DNA of 64,000 bases, taken from contig JABHUE010000063.1 in the NCBI GenBank assembly GCA_018672825.1, forward strand, positions 1 to 64,000, given 5' to 3'. The first letter of the stretch is position 1. Every line of letters begins with the position of its first letter. Below are positions 12,324 through 21,637 of this stretch, one piece after another. The stretch is from Pseudomonadota bacterium. Its GTDB lineage: Bacteria; Pseudomonadota; Gammaproteobacteria; Arenicellales; UBA868. A program made the position numbers and the translations under genes. The notes under the pieces are model-generated. The model had not been told where the DNA came from, did not search any database, and saw nothing but the letters and a program-made list of their open reading frames with translations.

Positions 12324-12890
12324 CTAGGTAAGTACTGCTTTTACGGGAGCAAAAGAGCGGCGATGGACAGCGCAAGGTCCCAGCGACTGAAGTGCGTCCA
12401 AGTGAATCCGAGTAGGATAACCTTTGTGTCGCGCAAACGCATACCCCGGGAAAACACGGTCAATCCACTTCATATATTGGTCCCGATATACCTTGGCCAC
12501 AATTGATGCGGCGGAAATTGCTTCTTCTAACCCATCACCCCCCACAACAGCGCGACCCGGAATCTTTATGTCAGGCAAAAACTTGCCGTCGACCAGAATA
12601 AAATCAGGAAGCGTACTTAACCCGATAATGGCCCGACGCATCGCCAGTAACGTCGCATGATGGATATTCAATAAATCGACTTCGACGGGGCTTGCGGCGC
12701 CCAAAAACCAGGCCGTCGATATCCGACGAATTTCAGCTGACAGCCTGGATCGGCGTTTTTCAGTTAATTGCTTCGAGTCCCTGAAGACAATATCAGACAA
12801 TTCGCTTTTGTCTGGAAGGATGACTGCCGCCGCAACGACCGGGCCTGCCAAAGGTCCCCTTCCGACCTCGTCGACACCCGCAACGATCAA
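12324..12890 (-). CDS. rnhB: ribonuclease HII
   Basis: 188 residues. It cleaves the RNA strand of RNA/DNA hybrids and starts removal of ribonucleotides from DNA. The N-terminus IVAGVDEVGRGPLAGPVVAA carries the conserved DExGRGxLAG active-site motif; further acidic residues occur in RDSKQLTEKRR and the SIVAKVYRD region. The start is TTG within a TTGA overlap with the lpxB stop, so its translation is probably coupled to lpxB. It precedes dnaE as in E. coli. Confidence 0.96.
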   Translation of the reverse strand: MIVAGVDEVGRGPLAGPVVAAAVILPDKSELSDIVFRDSKQLTEKRRSRLSAEIRRISTAWFLGAASPVEVDLLNIHHATLLAMRRAIIGLSTLPDFILVDGKFLPDIKIPGRAVVGGDGLEEAISAASIVAKVYRDQYMKWIDRVFPGYAFARHKGYPTRIHLDALQSLGPCAVHRRSFAPVKAVLT

Positions 12891-14038
12891 GTTTGAAATC
12901 CCCTCGCCGCAGTCAAGACTTCATCCGCAACTAAATTATTGGTATCCATGTCCAACTGGGTTTGAATTTTTAAAAGCGCGCACCTCATCGTTTCCGCCCG
13001 ACCCGGTTGATCCAATAGCTCCCTAACCGCGTTCATCAAATTACGCGGCGTGGCGTCGTGTTGAAGAAATTCCGGAACGATTGGTGAGTTCATAAGGTGG
13101 TTTGGCATGGATACAATGTTTGTTTTTGCCAATAGCCTCGCCAGACGATAAGACACGTTAGAGACTCTATAGGCCACGACCATCGGGCAACCAGCGAGCG
13201 CCGCTTCTAGTGCTGCCGTACCGGATGCGAGAAGCGCAACATCGCTTGCTGCAAGCGCCAAACGGGCTTGGCCATCAAGCATCCTAACGTTAGGACTGAT
13301 TTGATCTTGTGGGATATATTCAAAAAACAATTTCCGGACCCGCGAACTTGCGAAAGGTAGGACAAACTCTAACTCAGGGTCGGCGGCGGACAGCCTTCGG
13401 ATTGTGGCCATAAAAATTTCCCCTAGCCCTCGGATCTCAGACTCCCGACTGCCCGGCAAAACAGCCACTATTTTTTGGGTAGATTGAAACCCCAGTTGCG
13501 CGCGGGCAGAATGTTTATCAACCAATTTCATTTCAGCCGCAGCCGGATGTCCTACAAAGGTTGCCGGAACTCCGCGGGCAGAATAAAACGTCTCCTCGAA
13601 GGGAAACAGGACCAACATTCGATCAACGGCTTTACGGATTTTTCGGACTCGATATTGTCGCCACGCCCAAACAGTGGGGCTGACCAGATGGAGAGTCGGA
13701 TGACCCGCAATTTTCAATTTTCGTTCGAGTGACAGGTTAAAGTCAGGCGCGTCAATGCCAAGAAAGACATGGGGCGGATGGGCTATCAAATCACCCAATA
13801 ATTTTTGTCGTACATTGAATGCTTTCGGCAGTTTTCTAAAAACATCGTCGATACCCATCATGGACAGATCATGAATATCGCATCGACTGTTGAGACCCCT
13901 ATTGATCAACTCTGGTCCACCAATCCCAACGAGATCCAGGGATACACCTTTTCGACGCAAGGCGTCCACGACGCCCGCGCCAAGGCGGTCTCCAGAAGGC
14001 TCGGCCGCGACAAGGCCTAGACGAAGTATTGAATCCAA
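12887..14038 (-). CDS. lpxB: lipid-A-disaccharide synthase
   Basis: 383 residues, a GT19 glycosyltransferase on the inner face of the inner membrane that joins lipid X to UDP-2,3-diacylglucosamine. Family features are LGLVAAEPSGDRLGAGVVDALR at the N-terminus, GIDAPDFNL, VSPTVWAWRQYR and ALAASDVALLASGTAALEAAL. The start is TTG, preceded by a strong GGGAGGGG ribosome site. It follows lpxA by 12 bases. The lipid X donor is supplied by LpxH, encoded at 47892-48629. Confidence 0.96.
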   Translation of the reverse strand: MDSILRLGLVAAEPSGDRLGAGVVDALRRKGVSLDLVGIGGPELINRGLNSRCDIHDLSMMGIDDVFRKLPKAFNVRQKLLGDLIAHPPHVFLGIDAPDFNLSLERKLKIAGHPTLHLVSPTVWAWRQYRVRKIRKAVDRMLVLFPFEETFYSARGVPATFVGHPAAAEMKLVDKHSARAQLGFQSTQKIVAVLPGSRESEIRGLGEIFMATIRRLSAADPELEFVLPFASSRVRKLFFEYIPQDQISPNVRMLDGQARLALAASDVALLASGTAALEAALAGCPMVVAYRVSNVSYRLARLLAKTNIVSMPNHLMNSPIVPEFLQHDATPRNLMNAVRELLDQPGRAETMRCALLKIQTQLDMDTNNLVADEVLTAARGFQT

Positions 14039-14050
14039 ATCCCCTCCCTT

Positions 14051-14827
14051 TTAACGAATAACCCCGCGATCAGAACGAGCGATAAACGTTTCAAGAAGCG
14101 CCGCATGATGGTCTAGCAGATCCGATGTAGTATTTTCAGAGTTGATTACCGAATCACCGGGGCGAGATCTGAAAAGCCTTTTATATGCTCTTTTCAAATC
14201 TGAAATTGACTCCTCAGAAAATTGACGGCGCCTTAATCCTCTTACGTTAACCCCGTAGGCCTTGGAAGGATTTCCGGCGACAATCAGATACGGCGGGACA
14301 TCCTTTAAACAGACCGTTCCGATACCGGTTAACGCGTGAGCGCCAACAACACAAAATTGGTGCACAAGAGTGAATCCACCCAGAATTGCGTAATCCCCCA
14401 CCTCGACGTGTCCTGCAAGACTGGCGCCGTTGGCGAAGATAATATGGTTCCCAAGCGTACTGTCATGGGCTACATGACTGTACGCCATAATAAAATTATG
14501 ATTCCCTATGGTCGTCGTGCCAGTACCCCTTGAAGAACTCGACCCGCGGTTTAATGTCACGTATTCCCGAATAATATTGTGATCGCCGATTTCAAGTCGA
14601 GTCGGCTCTCCCGCATAGCCAACGAACTGTGGATCTTCACCGATAGAGGCAAACGAATAGATCTTGTTTTCGACCCCAATTCGCGTACCGGACCGAATAA
14701 CCACATGGGATCCGATATCAGTGCCAGCGCCGATCTCAACATCAGATTCAATTACCGAGAAAGGTCCTACGGTAACATCTGCAGCCAAGTCCGCATTTTG
14801 ATCAATTACAGCCTTCGAATCGATCAC
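14051..14827 (-). CDS. lpxA: UDP-N-acetylglucosamine O-acyltransferase
   Basis: 258 residues. It performs the first lipid A step, adding a 3-hydroxyacyl chain from ACP to UDP-GlcNAc. The N-terminal two thirds show left-handed beta-helix hexapeptide repeats; the catalytic His lies in AYSHVAHDSTLGNH and the chain-length and GGFTLVHQF regions follow. The GTG start overlaps the fabZ stop (GTGA), so translation is likely coupled to fabZ, which competes for the same 3-hydroxyacyl-ACP pool. Confidence 0.96.
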   Translation of the reverse strand: MIDSKAVIDQNADLAADVTVGPFSVIESDVEIGAGTDIGSHVVIRSGTRIGVENKIYSFASIGEDPQFVGYAGEPTRLEIGDHNIIREYVTLNRGSSSSRGTGTTTIGNHNFIMAYSHVAHDSTLGNHIIFANGASLAGHVEVGDYAILGGFTLVHQFCVVGAHALTGIGTVCLKDVPPYLIVAGNPSKAYGVNVRGLRRRQFSEESISDLKRAYKRLFRSRPGDSVINSENTTSDLLDHHAALLETFIARSDRGVIR

Positions 14828-15273
14828 TCAATTGGCCTATGGGTAAAAAGCACATCCGCGGAGCACACCGTATGACCGTCGACGGTGATTTTTCCAGAGC
14901 ATTTCCACAGTGCCCTGCGTTGAGCCTCCAAAGCAACTTCAATCAGTAACTGATCTCCAGGCTCAACGGGCGCCTTAAAGCGGGCTTTATCGACACCCGC
15001 AAAAAGGTAAACGTTTTTTTGACTGGCCTTTGCGTCGATAATCAAGCTCACAAGAATTGCAGATGCCTGAGCAATACTCTCGAGCATTAAAACACCCGGG
15101 AATACGGGACGGTAAGGAAAATGCCCGTCAAAAAAAGGTTCGTTCGCCGTTACATTCTTAACTGCAGTGAGTCGTTCTCCCGGCGTCAATGAGACCACAC
15201 GGTCGATTAACAGGAAAGGGTAGCGATGCGGAAGGATTTCCCGAATTCGGTGAATATCTATCTCTTTTTCCAA
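14824..15273 (-). CDS. fabZ: 3-hydroxyacyl-ACP dehydratase FabZ
   Basis: 149 residues, a hot-dog-fold dehydratase of fatty acid elongation. The motif LPHRYPFLLIDRV contains part of the substrate tunnel and GHFPYRPVFPGVLMLESIAQA contains the catalytic His and Glu. The start codon is TTG with GAGG about 9 bases upstream. In the canonical cluster lpxD lies directly upstream; here skp is the upstream neighbour, 94 bases away, and no lpxD is present. Confidence 0.96.
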   Translation of the reverse strand: MEKEIDIHRIREILPHRYPFLLIDRVVSLTPGERLTAVKNVTANEPFFDGHFPYRPVFPGVLMLESIAQASAILVSLIIDAKASQKNVYLFAGVDKARFKAPVEPGDQLLIEVALEAQRRALWKCSGKITVDGHTVCSADVLFTHRPIE

Positions 15274-15367
15274 TGGTTTTCCTCAATCACTGTCGCATCA
15301 GCGCGACGCTTCCAACGGCGTATTGGGAAAAAAGCATCCCAACCCCTCATGATGACAGGAGACCCAG

Positions 15368-15904
15368 TTAAGGGAGTTTCTCAAGGACTTCCAATACTTG
15401 ATCTGTAATGTCTACTGCGTCGCTAACATACACCGCTTGCTCAACCACCAAGTCAAAGCCTCGATCTCGAGCGAGATCGACGATAACCTGTCGAACCAGA
15501 GTCTGAAGTTTTGCAAGTTCCTCGTTTCGCCTGAGATTATAGTCCTCTCTGGCTTCTTGCTGAGAACGGGCAAGCCGACGTTTAAGATTTTCAATCTCCC
15601 GTTGTCTCGTCTGAGCGTCAGTCGCATCCATGACTAGGATATTTTTCTCTAGATCAGCTTCCATCGCCTGAACACGATCATGAAGATTCTTGAGTTCTTC
15701 ATCTCTCGTCCGGAACTCATCTTCCAGGCTTTCAAGCGCCTTCGCGCCTTGGGGCGCTTGCTCAATCAAGCGAACCGGGTCCACAAATCCAATTCGGGTA
15801 ACACTCTGGGCATTAACCGCGGGCAAAAGGACTGCCGCCAATAAAACAGCTGTAGACACCCTTCTCATAAACATAAAGATCAGTTTCATATTCATTCTCA
15901 TCAT
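15368..15904 (-). CDS. skp: periplasmic chaperone Skp/OmpH family
   Basis: 178 residues with a signal peptide (about residues 1-32, hydrophobic VSTAVLLAAVLLPA then an AQ cleavage region) and a long charged coiled coil (about 60-135), the tentacle of the trimeric chaperone. N-terminal strand IGFVDPVRLIEQAPQGAKA matches the family. It holds unfolded outer-membrane proteins for delivery to BamA. The first ATG overlaps the bamA stop (ATGA); later Met codons at 4 and 6 are alternative starts. Confidence 0.92.
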   Translation of the reverse strand: MMRMNMKLIFMFMRRVSTAVLLAAVLLPAVNAQSVTRIGFVDPVRLIEQAPQGAKALESLEDEFRTRDEELKNLHDRVQAMEADLEKNILVMDATDAQTRQREIENLKRRLARSQQEAREDYNLRRNEELAKLQTLVRQVIVDLARDRGFDLVVEQAVYVSDAVDITDQVLEVLEKLP

Positions 15905-18204
15905 CGAACTAGACTTCCAAGCGTAAACTGGAACTTTTTCGTATCGTCACCTGCTTCATCATTGATGGGAAAGGCATATGTGAGGGAAATAGGTCCAACG
16001 GGTGAAAACCAATGGAATCCACCACCTAAGCTCAACCGAACGTCACCAACATCAAAGTCAGATGTTGATGCAAATACCTGGCCCGAATCAGCAAAAAGAC
16101 TCAGTCTTTTATCTTGTCCATCCGTGAAACCCGGTACGGGGAAAAATAACTCGGCATTAGCAACGGTCCTTAAGGCGCCACCGAGCGGCTCTTGATCCGC
16201 GCCCGAACTAATCGGCCCCAGCGATCTCGACTCAAATCCGCGCACCGTTGAGGCGCCACCCGCGTAGTAGTTCTTAAAAAATGGGAGCTCATTCAAATCG
16301 CCATATCCTGCCCCATAACCAAGATCTCCCCTCAGGTTCAAAATCAACTTTCCCACCAGATTTAGATAAAGACTCCCTTTTAGAGACAGTTTGTAATACT
16401 CGAGATCACTGCCGGGGACCGAAGCTTCGACCGACGCCCGGCGATAGAAGCCTCTTTGGGGGAAAAAGATGCTGTCGCGAGTATCCTTTGAAAAAGCGGA
16501 AGATAGGTTGAAATTTAAACTGTCCGGGTAACGATCGATAAATGATTGATATTCGGGAGGGGTGGTGGATGTGCCCTCGAGCTGAATATCTTCGGCTGCC
16601 AGACTAAGTGACAGCGAATTATATTCAGACATTGGAATACTGTATCGAAGTCCGCCCCCTGTCGTTTCAGAGATATAGTCTGCAGTTATGACTGAGTCGG
16701 TATCGGTTTTCGCTCGATTCACAAAAAGTGATCGACTGACGCCTGCGGCGGTTACATAAGGGTTTCGGTATTCAATGTCAAAAATTTGATCGGTTTTAGA
16801 CACCTCTGCATCAAACCTAATTTCTCGACCCGTGCCAAACAGATTACCCCGATGCACTTGAGCGACAATGAAAAGTCCATCCGAATCAGCATAGCCCGCT
16901 CCAAACATGAAATTACCGGTTGAACGTTCTTTCACAACCACTGCAAGATCGATCTGGTCGGTTGCGCCAGGCACAGGCACGACATCGATTCTTACGTCAT
17001 CAAAAAACCCAAGCCGGTTAATGCGCTCACGAGAGCGGCGGATCTTCTCGGCAGAAAAAACCGATGATTCAAGCTGGCGCATCTCACGCCGAATGGTCTC
17101 ATCAAGGGTCGACTGATTTCCGCCGATGTTAATCTTTCGAACATAAACTAAAGGTCCAGGGTCGACTGCGAAGATAAAATCGACTTCTCGAGTGGCTTCG
17201 TCAATTTCAGTGATCGCGTTAACATTCGCGAATGCGTAACCTTTTTCAGACAATAATGTTTCAATAGCCGTTCGCGAGGCGACAAGATCTCTCTGCGAGA
17301 ACGCCTCCCCAACTGGCATTGTAATTTTGGCTTTCAGGTCGTCTGCAGAAAACCCACCACCGCTTTCAACCTGGATATCACGAACCGTAAATAGGCTTCC
17401 TTCCGCAATCGATAATGAGATGAAAAGATCTTGCTTATTTTGGCTAATCGAGACGTCTGAAGACAGTAGATCAAAATCCATATAGCCCCGATCGAGATAG
17501 AAACTTCTTAACGTTTCAAGATCGGCTAGCAATTCCTCCTTGCTGTATTGGCCTGATTGCGACAGGAAACTATGCCAACTCTCCACTCCTAAAGTCATTT
17601 CCGACTTTAATTCCTTATCAGAAAAAATCTCGTTTCCAATAATATTGATCTCTCGAATTCGCGCAACCCTGCCCTCGTCAATCGTAATGGTAACCGCAAC
17701 CCGATTTAGATCCAGCGGTGTTACCACGGTGTCAACCTGAGCCGAATAACGACCCTTACTAAAATAGTTCTCTTCGATTGACTTAACCAATTGGTCCAAC
17801 AATGCCTCTCTAAACACCCGGCCCTCGATGACGCCTGCCTGACCAAGGACTTCTTGAATCTGCTCGTCTTTTATTTCCTTGTTTCCGGAAAATTCGATGC
17901 CAGCAATGGCAGGTCGCTCAGCCACTACGACAATTAGCGTCTCGCCATCGCGCCGTACTTCAACGTCTCTAAAGAATCCTGTTGCAAAAAGAGTTTTGAT
18001 GGCATCGTTGACTAGCGCATCATCAGCGAGATCGCCAACCTTGATCGGAAGATAGTTGAAAATCGTGCCCACTTCTATATTTTGGGCGCCTTCGACCCGA
18101 ATATCGCTGACCACAAAGTCCGCACGCGCGATATAACTTATTGACCAGAGCAGCCAAAGACAAAAAAGTCGAGCGATCCATTTTGATGAGGGACTTTTAA
18201 ACAT
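15901..18204 (-). CDS. bamA: outer-membrane protein assembly factor BamA
   Basis: 767 residues: signal peptide (about 1-28), five POTRA repeats (about 29-425) and a 16-strand beta barrel. The barrel lid motif VRGF is visible in GGASTVRGFESRSLGP. BamA inserts beta-barrel proteins into the outer membrane. It is flanked by rseP and skp in the standard order. Oddly, the last residues are FQFTLGSLVR: the beta-signal is recognisable (compare FQFNIGKTW in E. coli) but the protein ends in Arg rather than an aromatic residue. Confidence 0.97.
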   Translation of the reverse strand: MFKSPSSKWIARLFCLWLLWSISYIARADFVVSDIRVEGAQNIEVGTIFNYLPIKVGDLADDALVNDAIKTLFATGFFRDVEVRRDGETLIVVVAERPAIAGIEFSGNKEIKDEQIQEVLGQAGVIEGRVFREALLDQLVKSIEENYFSKGRYSAQVDTVVTPLDLNRVAVTITIDEGRVARIREINIIGNEIFSDKELKSEMTLGVESWHSFLSQSGQYSKEELLADLETLRSFYLDRGYMDFDLLSSDVSISQNKQDLFISLSIAEGSLFTVRDIQVESGGGFSADDLKAKITMPVGEAFSQRDLVASRTAIETLLSEKGYAFANVNAITEIDEATREVDFIFAVDPGPLVYVRKINIGGNQSTLDETIRREMRQLESSVFSAEKIRRSRERINRLGFFDDVRIDVVPVPGATDQIDLAVVVKERSTGNFMFGAGYADSDGLFIVAQVHRGNLFGTGREIRFDAEVSKTDQIFDIEYRNPYVTAAGVSRSLFVNRAKTDTDSVITADYISETTGGGLRYSIPMSEYNSLSLSLAAEDIQLEGTSTTPPEYQSFIDRYPDSLNFNLSSAFSKDTRDSIFFPQRGFYRRASVEASVPGSDLEYYKLSLKGSLYLNLVGKLILNLRGDLGYGAGYGDLNELPFFKNYYAGGASTVRGFESRSLGPISSGADQEPLGGALRTVANAELFFPVPGFTDGQDKRLSLFADSGQVFASTSDFDVGDVRLSLGGGFHWFSPVGPISLTYAFPINDEAGDDTKKFQFTLGSLVR

Positions 18205-18209
18205 AACGA

Positions 18210-19571
18210 TTACCTAAAGAGGCTGATAAGGTCATTATAAAACGCAAGTCCCATCAGAAGGACAATTATCCCGATACCGATCTGCTGACCCCAATACATC
18301 ACGACTTCAGGCACCGGCCTCCGGGTAACCCCCTCAATGAGAAAATAGACTAAATGGCCGCCATCCAGCACTGGTATTGGCAGTAAATTAAGAATGCCAA
18401 GACTGACGCTTAAAACCGCAAGAAAGGCCAAAAATTGTGCGATTCCCAAATCTGCAGATTGACCCGCGTACCGGGCAATCGAGATCGGCCCGCTCAAGTG
18501 TTCCTTTGATGCGCCACCCGTCAGCATTTTTCCAAATAACTGCACCGTGACAGCACTCATTAGCCAGGTGGTATCAATTGCTCTAAAGATGCTTTCCAAT
18601 AATCCATACCGAACCGTCACCATAAACTCATCAAGCGGTGGCGGTGGCGGTGCAAACACACCAATACGCCCAATCGACCGCCCTTCATCCTGCATCGATT
18701 CGGGAACAACATTAATCAAGACACGTTCGCCTTGCCTCTGGATCGCCAAAGAAAGTGATTGCCCGGGTGAACCTGAAATCACACGAACAAAATCTCCCCA
18801 ATCCAGTACTGATTCATTGTCAATCGCTAGGATCCTGTCTCCTTTTTTAATTCCTGCGTTATCCGCAGGCCCGTCCGGTACCACGCCTCCCACTTTCGCT
18901 TCATAAACTGGCAACAGTGGTCCGATACCAATCAAATCTCTCAATACGGCTGGAGCAAATGTTTGCCGGGGCGCGCTCGAAAAATCAATCAAGATCTTCT
19001 CTTTTCGAGCATCGATTTTTTCGACATCAAAGACAACCACCTCTTGGTTGGCAGCGCGATCCAAAAGATAAAGACGTTGTTCTGACCAGCCATAAACAGA
19101 TCTGTCATCAATTTTAAGAATTCGATCTCCAATCTCAAACCCGGAATCAAGACCGATCGATTCCGCCTGAACGCGACCGACGACAGGATCTAGGTCCTCG
19201 CTTCCGATTATTCCGACCCCCCAGTAGAGTCCAATCGCAAGAAGAAGATTTGCCAAAGGGCCCGCGAGCACGATGAGGGAACGTCGAAACAGACTTTTCC
19301 GATTAAACGCCTGATCCCGAGCAGCAACCGATACCTCACCCTCCCGCTCATCGAGCATGCGAACATAACCCCCTAATGGAATTAATCCGATAACGTACTC
19401 AGTTGAATTCTCGTTTTTTTGCCATCGCCATAGTGTTCGGCCAAATCCGACGGAAAACCGAAGCACTCGCACTCCCATCCATCTGGCAACAATGAAATGA
19501 CCGAACTCATGAAAGCTCACCAGAATTGCGACTGCGATTAGAAAAAAAATAAGATTATTTAGAGGGTCCAT
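18210..19571 (-). CDS. rseP: site-2 intramembrane zinc protease RseP
   Basis: 453 residues, inner-membrane. The zinc site HEFGH is at residues 21-25 in the first helix, and the second active-site element NLLPIPVLDGGH is near the C-terminus. Two PDZ domains lie between (GxxPxxxA-type GVVPDGPADNAGIKKGDRIL in the second). RseP cleaves RseA-type anti-sigma factors and remnant signal peptides, linking envelope stress to sigma-E. It sits between dxr and bamA as in E. coli. Confidence 0.96.
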   Translation of the reverse strand: MDPLNNLIFFLIAVAILVSFHEFGHFIVARWMGVRVLRFSVGFGRTLWRWQKNENSTEYVIGLIPLGGYVRMLDEREGEVSVAARDQAFNRKSLFRRSLIVLAGPLANLLLAIGLYWGVGIIGSEDLDPVVGRVQAESIGLDSGFEIGDRILKIDDRSVYGWSEQRLYLLDRAANQEVVVFDVEKIDARKEKILIDFSSAPRQTFAPAVLRDLIGIGPLLPVYEAKVGGVVPDGPADNAGIKKGDRILAIDNESVLDWGDFVRVISGSPGQSLSLAIQRQGERVLINVVPESMQDEGRSIGRIGVFAPPPPPLDEFMVTVRYGLLESIFRAIDTTWLMSAVTVQLFGKMLTGGASKEHLSGPISIARYAGQSADLGIAQFLAFLAVLSVSLGILNLLPIPVLDGGHLVYFLIEGVTRRPVPEVVMYWGQQIGIGIIVLLMGLAFYNDLISLFR

Positions 19572-19593
19572 TTTTATTTTGAGTTGACGAAGA

Positions 19594-20817
19594 TTAACTT
19601 TGAAACGTGTTCTTTAATACTTTGTATGCAATTTTTCGAGCCGATTGATCGACTAACAGCACTTCATCCAAATTGATCGGCACCTCAGGTGAAAATTTGT
19701 CCATCACTTTGGATATTAAACTCGGAATATCAATGAATCGAATTTTTTCATTGAGAAATGCGTCCACAGCGACCTCGTTCGCTGCATTTAAAACCGCCGG
19801 CATTGCGCCACCTGCCTCGGCAGCCTGTCTCGCGAGCGAGAGGCAAGGAAATCGGTCAAGATCGGGCGCCTCGAATTGAAGATTCGAAATCGAAACAACA
19901 TCGAGGGGCTTTGCACCAGAATCCACTCGATCAGGATACGATAGAGCGTGAGCGATTGGAATTCTCATATCCGCCTGCGCCAGATGCGCAAGAACAGATC
20001 CGTCGAGATAATGGACTAACGCGTGAATTACGCTTTGTGGATGAACAACAACCTCTACTTGATTTTGAGGCAAATCAAACAGCCGACAAGCTTCTATTAA
20101 TTCGAGCCCTTTGTTCATCAAGGTAGCGGAGTCAATCGTAATCTTTTCGCCCATTTTCCAGGTTGGATGCCTCAGTGCTTGGGTCTTTGTTACATGCTTG
20201 AGATCAGATGCCGGTGTACGCAAGAAAGGACCACCCGAAGCCGTCAGAGTAATTTGGATGACACTAGGGTCAAGTCCTTGCGTGACGCCAAAACTTTGAC
20301 TCACTCTTGTTTGATGATCCTCCGAGAGACACTGAAACACAGCGTTATGTTCACTATCAACTGGCAACAGAACAGCGTTGGATTTTCGAGCGACATCTTT
20401 AAGCAATTCCCCGCACATCACTAGCGGCTCTTTGTTTGCGATCAAGACCGTCTTGCCTGACGATAACGCTGAGAAAATGGGTTTAAGCCCCGCGGCACCA
20501 CTAATCCCAGCAACCACGATAGAGGCCTCTTTTTGCTGGGCAAGACACTCTGTACCCGCGCTACCTGAAACTATATTTTTAGCTAGGGCGCTTGGCAGTG
20601 CCTGACGTAAAGACGATTCTTTAACATCGGAAACCCCAATCATTTTGGGCCTGAACTCATTCGATAACGTCGCGATCCTCTCTATATTGGTCCATCCCCC
20701 GAGGCCCGATACCGAAAATTGTTCCGGGTGACGGCGAATAACATCAAGCGTGCTGAGCCCCACAGATCCAGTGGCGCCAAGGACAGCAACATTTCTTTTC
20801 TTTATGGCGACGGTCAA
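19594..20817 (-). CDS. dxr: 1-deoxy-D-xylulose 5-phosphate reductoisomerase
   Basis: 407 residues. It makes MEP from DXP with NADPH, the committed step of the MEP isoprenoid pathway. The NADPH loop VAVLGATGSVGLSTLDVI is at the N-terminus, and the metal and substrate region PVDSEHNAVFQ, the flexible loop ASGGPF and LMNKGLELIEA follow. The start is TTG in a TTGA overlap with the cdsA stop, with a good AAGGTGGG ribosome site. It feeds undecaprenyl phosphate synthesis together with the nearby uppS. Confidence 0.96.
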   Translation of the reverse strand: MTVAIKKRNVAVLGATGSVGLSTLDVIRRHPEQFSVSGLGGWTNIERIATLSNEFRPKMIGVSDVKESSLRQALPSALAKNIVSGSAGTECLAQQKEASIVVAGISGAAGLKPIFSALSSGKTVLIANKEPLVMCGELLKDVARKSNAVLLPVDSEHNAVFQCLSEDHQTRVSQSFGVTQGLDPSVIQITLTASGGPFLRTPASDLKHVTKTQALRHPTWKMGEKITIDSATLMNKGLELIEACRLFDLPQNQVEVVVHPQSVIHALVHYLDGSVLAHLAQADMRIPIAHALSYPDRVDSGAKPLDVVSISNLQFEAPDLDRFPCLSLARQAAEAGGAMPAVLNAANEVAVDAFLNEKIRFIDIPSLISKVMDKFSPEVPINLDEVLLVDQSARKIAYKVLKNTFQS

Positions 20818-21635
20818 ACGCCCACCTTACTCGAGAGGATAAAAACCGCAAAAATAGGAAGGAACGCCAACATACTATCGATTCGGTCCAAAATCCCGCC
20901 ATGTCCAGGAAGAAGGTTACCGCTGTCTTTTTTCCCAGATGATCTTTTAAACATGCTCTCGAACAAATCCCCAATCACGCCGGCAGAAATCGAGATAATC
21001 AAGATTACAAACCAAGACAAATAAGGTATGCCGCCGTCATAAAACGCTCGAATAATTCCGAGGCCAGCCAGAAGGCCTAACAATAAGCCACCGCTGACAC
21101 CCTCCCAGGTTTTTCCGGGACTTACCTTAGGAGCTAACCGATACTTGCCCCATTTTCGTCCAGAAAAATAGGCGCCAGTATCGCTCCCCCAAATGGCGGC
21201 AAAAGCCGCTAACAAGACAATTGGTCCATTCGAATCCGTAGCGTGAATGACCGGAATTAACGCAATAGATGGGCAAATAATCAATGGCCCCACCAATCTC
21301 GCTCGACTCACGCTGCTCGTTTGACCGGATAATGCAATCAGACCAACCCAAACAAGAAGAACCGTCCAACCCAGACCGACTGCCCATACGGTCCAAGCTA
21401 TATTTTCAAATAGCCAAACAAATAAAAAGGTCACTAGGAGTGTCAAAATACCGGATACCAAAGTCTCTACGGTGCCTAACTTACCCACGCGAAGTGACTC
21501 CCACTCGAGGGTTGCCAAAATGGCCACCACGCCCGCAAGGGCCAATATGACCTTGGAAGGTGCATAAACAATCAAGCCTGTCGCACAGAAAGCGAGCGCC
21601 AGTCCAGTGGACACTCTTTTACTGAGTGTATCCAC
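20814..21635 (-). CDS. cdsA: phosphatidate cytidylyltransferase
   Basis: 273 residues, polytopic inner-membrane protein with about seven hydrophobic segments. It makes CDP-diacylglycerol from phosphatidate and CTP. The C-terminal CDS signature is clear: SPGKTWEGVSGG, then GDLFESMFKRSSGKKDSGN and LPGHGGILDRIDS with the conserved acidic residues. Its product feeds PssA, encoded at 41435-42268. Spacing to uppS is 2 bases and overlap with dxr 4 bases, so all three share a transcript. Confidence 0.95.
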   Translation of the reverse strand: MDTLSKRVSTGLALAFCATGLIVYAPSKVILALAGVVAILATLEWESLRVGKLGTVETLVSGILTLLVTFLFVWLFENIAWTVWAVGLGWTVLLVWVGLIALSGQTSSVSRARLVGPLIICPSIALIPVIHATDSNGPIVLLAAFAAIWGSDTGAYFSGRKWGKYRLAPKVSPGKTWEGVSGGLLLGLLAGLGIIRAFYDGGIPYLSWFVILIISISAGVIGDLFESMFKRSSGKKDSGNLLPGHGGILDRIDSMLAFLPIFAVFILSSKVGV

Positions 21636-21637
21636 GG

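Noticed and set aside
12304-12375. Longer dnaE start with an extra 24 residues
   Set aside because: The extra segment overlaps rnhB, has no family similarity, and the ATG at 12303 matches the DnaE N-terminus.
15274-15367. Possible lpxD remnant between fabZ and skp
   Set aside because: Translation of the minus strand in this gap gives no hexapeptide repeats or other recognisable LpxD segment.
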